NCBI GenBank assembly: GCA_919902475.1
Contig: CAKKRA010000187.1
Coordinates: 1 to 8,996, forward strand
Source of the DNA: Nitrospiria bacterium
GTDB lineage: Bacteria; Nitrospirota; CAKKRA01; 9FT-COMBO-42-15
Direction of reading: 5' to 3'
DNA length: 8,996 bases
Each line of letters starts with the position of its first letter. Position 1 is the stretch's first letter. Shown here one piece after another: positions 6,320 through 8,996 of the stretch. Position numbers and translations under genes: made by a program. Below the pieces are notes generated by a model. That model saw only the letters and a list, made by a program, of their open reading frames with translations, was not told the origin of the DNA and ran no database searches.

Positions 6320-6348
6320 TTGACAAATAAGGGGTATTGACATATATT
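6320..6348 (+). promoter_or_regulatory. Sigma70 promoter predicted to give a leaderless hydrolase mRNA
   Basis: TTGACA (6320-6325), a 17-bp spacer and TATATT (6343-6348) make a near-consensus promoter. The hydrolase ATG is at 6355-6357, only 6 bp beyond the -10 box, exactly where transcription should start. The only purine-rich stretch, GGGG at 6331-6334, lies inside the promoter and would not be in the mRNA. The transcript should therefore begin at or next to the start codon. Confidence 0.7.
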
Positions 6349-6354
6349 CTATGT

Positions 6355-7014
6355 ATGAAGATAAAGTATTTTGGCCATGACGCCTTTAAGATAACGCAGG
6401 AAAAGCATGGTGTCAGGATCATAACAGACCCTTATGAGCCAGAGTGCTACAACGGCAGTATTAAATTTTCAGAGATTGAGGATGAGACAGAGTTTGTTAC
6501 AGTATCGCACAGCCATCCTGACCACAGCAATTTTGTGGGCCTTACAAGCAAGCCAGAGGTAATAAAGAGCATTGGAAAAATGGAGAAGGCAGGCATTATA
6601 TTTAATGGCATTGATACTTATCATGATAATTCAAAAGGGGCTGAACGCGGAAGAAATATTGTATTTACCATAAAGGCAGACGATATAACTGTCTGCCACC
6701 TCGGTGATTTGGGACACGTATTAACAGAGGAGCAGATAAAAAAAATAGGCAATGTTGATGTGCTTCTTATCCCTGTTGGCGGTGGACCAACTATTGATAA
6801 AAGCGCTGTTGCTTCTGTAATAAACTCATTAAAGCCAAAGATAATAATACCAATGCACTATAAAAGCGATAAATGCAGTTTAAACTTAGCAGATATAGAC
6901 CAGTTTTTAAAAGGTAGAAAGGGGGTAAGGCATTTTAAGGAATCAGAGATAACTATAACAAAGGATTCTCTGCCTCATGAAACAGAGATATTTGTGATTC
7001 CGCCTTCTAATTAA
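6355..7014 (+). CDS. Metallo-beta-lactamase-fold metal-dependent hydrolase (UlaG-like)
   Basis: This 219-residue soluble protein belongs to the small metallo-beta-lactamase-fold group (Lactamase_B_3/UlaG-like), whose members mostly have unknown substrates. It begins MKIKYFGHDAFKI, typical of the group. The metal-binding motif is SHSHPDHSN, with His52, His54, Asp56 and His57. Further ligands are likely His115 in CHLGDLGH (114-121) and His168 in IIPMHYKSD (165-172). There is no signal peptide, so it should act in the cytoplasm. A TTG at 6337 in the same frame would add six residues but lies between the promoter boxes, so ATG 6355 is chosen; an ATG at 6351 is out of frame. There is no ribosome binding site, consistent with a leaderless transcript. 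A LysR-type regulator follows after 6 bp, probably in the same transcript. Fold and metal binding are secure; the substrate is unknown. Confidence 0.88.
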   Translation: MKIKYFGHDAFKITQEKHGVRIITDPYEPECYNGSIKFSEIEDETEFVTVSHSHPDHSNFVGLTSKPEVIKSIGKMEKAGIIFNGIDTYHDNSKGAERGRNIVFTIKADDITVCHLGDLGHVLTEEQIKKIGNVDVLLIPVGGGPTIDKSAVASVINSLKPKIIIPMHYKSDKCSLNLADIDQFLKGRKGVRHFKESEITITKDSLPHETEIFVIPPSN

Positions 7015-7020
7015 TTTTAT

Positions 7021-7923
7021 ATGCATGACCATAAACTAAAAGTCTTTTGCGCTGTTGCAGAGACAGGAAGCTTTTCAAAGGCATCCAAGATGGTGAACCT
7101 CACTCAGCCTGCTGTAAGCCTTCAGATACAGGCGCTGGAGGAGTCTTATGAAACAGCGCTCTTTGAGCGGAGCGGCAAAAATATAACACTTACTCCAGCA
7201 GGTAAGCTGCTATACCAATATGCAAAAGACATACTGAATCTTTATACAACAGTAGAAAAGGAGATAAACAACCTCACAGGCCTATCAAAGGGAAGCCTGC
7301 AGGTTGGTGCAAGCTCAACTATTGGAAATTACCTTTTGCCCACTGTAATTATCGCATTCAAAAAGAAATATCCCAAGATAGATGTAAGTCTATTTGTAAG
7401 CAATACAAAGGGGATTATAGAGCTGCTGAATACAGGGAGGATTGATATAGGCCTTGTAGAAGGTGATGCCCCAAAACAATCATTGGACATAGAAAAGCTT
7501 TTAGAAGACGAGCTCGTTTTAATAATGCCCCCTGATCATCTATGGGTAAAGAGAAAGAACATATCGGTCTCAGAATTATTGTCCCAGCCTGTTATAATGC
7601 GGGAAGACGGCTCCGGCACAAGGCAGATGATTGAAAAGCACCTCATGGCAAACAAGATATCACCAAGCAATCTTAGGATGTCTCTTGTCCTCGGAAGCAC
7701 AGAGGCTATAAAGTCAGCAGTTGAGCACGGTATGGGTGTCTCAATCCTTTCTCACTGGACAGTGAGAAAAGAGGTGCAATTCGGCACTATAAAGACAAAT
7801 ACCTTTAGGGATATCAGGTTTACAAGAAATTTCAACATCGTTTTTCATAAAAGAGGCACGCTTACCAATACTGCGAAAGACTTTTTTGATTTTTTAAAGA
7901 TATTTCCCTTCCAGAATATTTAG
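7021..7923 (+). CDS. LysR-family transcriptional regulator
   Basis: The 300-residue product has the full length of the LysR family. The winged helix-turn-helix lies at about 1-60, with the signature GSFSKASKMVNLTQPAVSLQ at 16-35 and QALEE and LFERSGKNITLTPAG beyond it. A linker helix follows (about 60-88). The effector-binding domain spans about 90-295 (SLQVGASSTIGNYLLP; RIDIGLVEGD; MREDGSGTRQMIEKHL; EHGMGVSILS). The style recalls the CysB/CbbR/YeiE side of the family, but I cannot name the effector. The ATG at 7021 is 6 bp after the hydrolase stop and no Shine-Dalgarno sequence is visible in the T/A-rich gap, so translation may depend on ribosomes finishing the hydrolase. Unlike most LysR genes it is co-directional with, not divergent from, its neighbour. 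The hydrolase gene is the natural candidate target, by inference. A terminator follows at 8012-8047. Confidence 0.93.
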   Translation: MHDHKLKVFCAVAETGSFSKASKMVNLTQPAVSLQIQALEESYETALFERSGKNITLTPAGKLLYQYAKDILNLYTTVEKEINNLTGLSKGSLQVGASSTIGNYLLPTVIIAFKKKYPKIDVSLFVSNTKGIIELLNTGRIDIGLVEGDAPKQSLDIEKLLEDELVLIMPPDHLWVKRKNISVSELLSQPVIMREDGSGTRQMIEKHLMANKISPSNLRMSLVLGSTEAIKSAVEHGMGVSILSHWTVRKEVQFGTIKTNTFRDIRFTRNFNIVFHKRGTLTNTAKDFFDFLKIFPFQNI

Positions 7924-7947
7924 ATTAAACCTTAATAAAGCGTTTAA

Positions 7948-7963
7948 TACACCATTTGGTATA
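7948..7963. promoter_or_regulatory. Inverted repeat upstream of the sigma54 promoter, candidate activator site
   Basis: TACACCATTTGGTATA has the perfect core ACCA-TT-TGGT (7951-7960), extended by TA/TA after one mismatch on each side. It lies about 120 bp upstream of the -24 element, a usual distance for the enhancer site of a sigma54 activator. A second inverted repeat, ATTAAAC (7924-7930) with GTTTAAT (7942-7948), is next to it. Both also lie in the 3' untranslated part of the LysR transcript, so they may be mRNA structures. No activator is identified. Confidence 0.25.
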
Positions 7964-8011
7964 AAAAATTGGGGAGTTAATTTATTTAGGCAGACAAGGG
8001 ATTATAATAAT

Positions 8012-8047
8012 AAAAGGTGTAACTGTAAGTAAAGTTAGCCTTTTTTT
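8012..8047 (+). terminator. Rho-independent terminator after the LysR gene
   Basis: AAAAGG (8012-8017) and TAACT (8020-8024) pair with AGTTA (8033-8037) and CCTTTT (8039-8044), with a small TG/G internal loop and an 8-nt apical loop. The hairpin runs into seven Ts (8041-8047). It ends about 90 bp beyond the LysR stop and insulates the FecR gene from that transcript. Confidence 0.7.
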
Positions 8048-8083
8048 ATGTTATCTCTCTTCTATTCTATACCTTCTAAATTA

Positions 8084-8099
8084 TGGCATGTTTATTGCT
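8084..8099 (+). promoter_or_regulatory. Sigma54 (-24/-12) promoter for the FecR/DUF6600 gene
   Basis: TGGCATG-TTTA-TTGCT matches the sigma54 consensus TGGCACG-N4-TTGCW at all but one position. The invariant GG (8085-8086) and GC (8097-8098) have exactly 10 bp between them. Transcription should start near 8110, giving a leader of about 26 nt with the GGAGG ribosome binding site. Such a promoter needs RpoN and an ATP-dependent enhancer-binding activator. A possible sigma70 -10 box, TATAGT (8112-8117), nearby has no good -35. Confidence 0.75.
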
Positions 8100-8135
8100 T
8101 ATTTTACTAAGTATAGTACCATGGAGGTATTCCAA

Positions 8136-8996
8136 ATGCTTAAAAAAGCCATTATATTTTTAGTCCTCATTCTTTCTATCCCATCCTTAAATTTTGCAGA
8201 AGACGAGCCCGATGATCGCGTTGCAAGGCTAAGCCTGATTAATGGTGATGTCTCAATACAGAGGGCAGATGACAAGGATTGGATTGCAGCGTCAGTCAAT
8301 ATGCCTTTGCAGACAGGGGATTATCTATATTCTCCAAAAGGTGCAAGGACAGAGGTTCAGTTTGACAACAGCGGCTATATCAGGCTTTCAGAGAATACAG
8401 ATTTAGGCATCCTAAATCTTTCAGATAAGATTATTCAAATGAAGATCGGCGCTGGGAGAGCGATATTGGCTGCAAAGGAGCCGCATTTTGAGATTAACAC
8501 ACCTAATGCAGCAATTACACCACTGTCATCAGGCAGATACCGCATAGAGGTGGACGAGGAAGGAAATACCACACTTACAGTTCAGAATGGGAAGGCAGAG
8601 ATTTCCACAAGTGCCGGCTCAATCAGCATAACAGAGAATCAAAAGATAAAGATTGAGGGCGATGAGTCACCTGAATATGAGATTGCCTCTGCTGATGAAA
8701 AGGATGCATGGGATGAGTGGAATGATAAAAGGGACAGCGCTCTGAATGCTGTCAAAAGCAGAGAATATGTGCCAGCCTATGTAAGCGGCGTTGAAGAGCT
8801 TGATACGCACGGAAGATGGATAATGGTCACTGAGTATGGCTATGTCTGGACGCCGACAGTTATGGGGGTTGGCTGGGCGCCATACCGCACAGGCAGATGG
8901 GTATGGCGCGATCCTTGGGGATGGGTCTGGGTCTCTTATGAGCCGTGGGGATGGGCGCCGTATCATTACGGAAGGTGGGCCTTTGTTCCGTCTATA
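8136..8996 (+). CDS. Secreted FecR-domain protein with a Trp-rich DUF6600 region (partial)
   Basis: 287 residues are visible and the C-terminus lies beyond the window. A Sec signal peptide is present (MLKK, hydrophobic core to about residue 18, likely cleavage after Ala21). A FecR-type beta domain spans about 32-155: RLSLINGDVSIQRADDKDWI (31-50), QTGDYLYSPKGARTEVQF (59-76), and NTPNAAITPLSSGRYRIEV (121-139). A second beta segment with NGKAEI follows, then a charged helix (about 186-210). From about 210 a Trp/Tyr/Pro-rich region begins, with 11 tryptophans between 228 and 281 in GRW, WGW and WAPY motifs, typical of DUF6600. FecR domains of this free-standing type occur in secreted or envelope proteins and need not relate to iron. 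ATG 8136 is chosen because GGAGG (8123-8127) is 8 nt upstream; the in-frame ATG at 8121 overlaps that site. The molecular role is unknown. Confidence 0.88.
   Translation, partial: MLKKAIIFLVLILSIPSLNFAEDEPDDRVARLSLINGDVSIQRADDKDWIAASVNMPLQTGDYLYSPKGARTEVQFDNSGYIRLSENTDLGILNLSDKIIQMKIGAGRAILAAKEPHFEINTPNAAITPLSSGRYRIEVDEEGNTTLTVQNGKAEISTSAGSISITENQKIKIEGDESPEYEIASADEKDAWDEWNDKRDSALNAVKSREYVPAYVSGVEELDTHGRWIMVTEYGYVWTPTVMGVGWAPYRTGRWVWRDPWGWVWVSYEPWGWAPYHYGRWAFVPSI

Noticed and set aside
6337..6354. TTG at 6337 as the hydrolase start
   Set aside because: It lies between the -35 and -10 boxes, has no usable ribosome binding site, and the family N-terminus begins at the ATG at 6355.
8667..8966. 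99-codon minus-strand frame rich in Pro, Arg and Ser
   Set aside because: Mirror of the Trp/Gly-rich codons of the DUF6600 region on the plus strand.

Overview
The window reads as chromosomal DNA from a Gram-negative, probably anaerobic bacterium, moderately AT-rich. The style of Rho, SecG, the GAF/PAS hybrid kinase and the FecR-DUF6600 protein fits Nitrospirota or a deltaproteobacterial-type lineage. That placement is an impression from protein style, not a phylogeny. There is no phage, IS element, CRISPR array, rRNA or tRNA that I can recognise.

Layout. Positions 1-3335 are read leftward: the N-terminal third of Rho (1-503), an AT-rich gap (504-805), SecG (806-1141) and a GAF-PAS-histidine kinase-receiver protein (1218-3335). 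A 17-bp sequence is repeated exactly at 1196-1212 and 3382-3398 and supplies a TTGACA box in front of both secG and the kinase gene. From 3402 transcription turns rightward. A full-consensus sigma70 promoter drives a small secreted beta-rich protein (3552-3896), followed by a hairpin terminator and a catabolic-type acetolactate synthase (3968-5602).

Positions 5673-6343 are a decayed leftward patch. It holds a zinc-ribbon gene with an excellent ribosome binding site but an in-frame TAA between its two CxxC pairs, a PIN-domain (VapC-like) ORF that loses its C-terminal half, and a tiny overlapping ORF that could be an antitoxin remnant. It looks like a broken toxin-antitoxin-type locus.

Positions 6355-7923 hold a metallo-beta-lactamase-fold hydrolase and a LysR-family regulator in a tight pair. 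The hydrolase promoter places the transcription start on or next to the ATG, so its mRNA is predicted to be leaderless, and the LysR gene has no visible Shine-Dalgarno sequence. A terminator (8012-8047) is followed by a clear sigma54 (-24/-12) promoter at 8084-8099 and a secreted FecR/DUF6600 protein that runs off the right edge.

I did not find a clearly new multi-gene system. The observations most worth following are the interrupted zinc-ribbon gene beside the truncated PIN gene, the leaderless hydrolase/LysR pair, the shared 17-bp promoter module, and sigma54 control of the FecR-DUF6600 gene.
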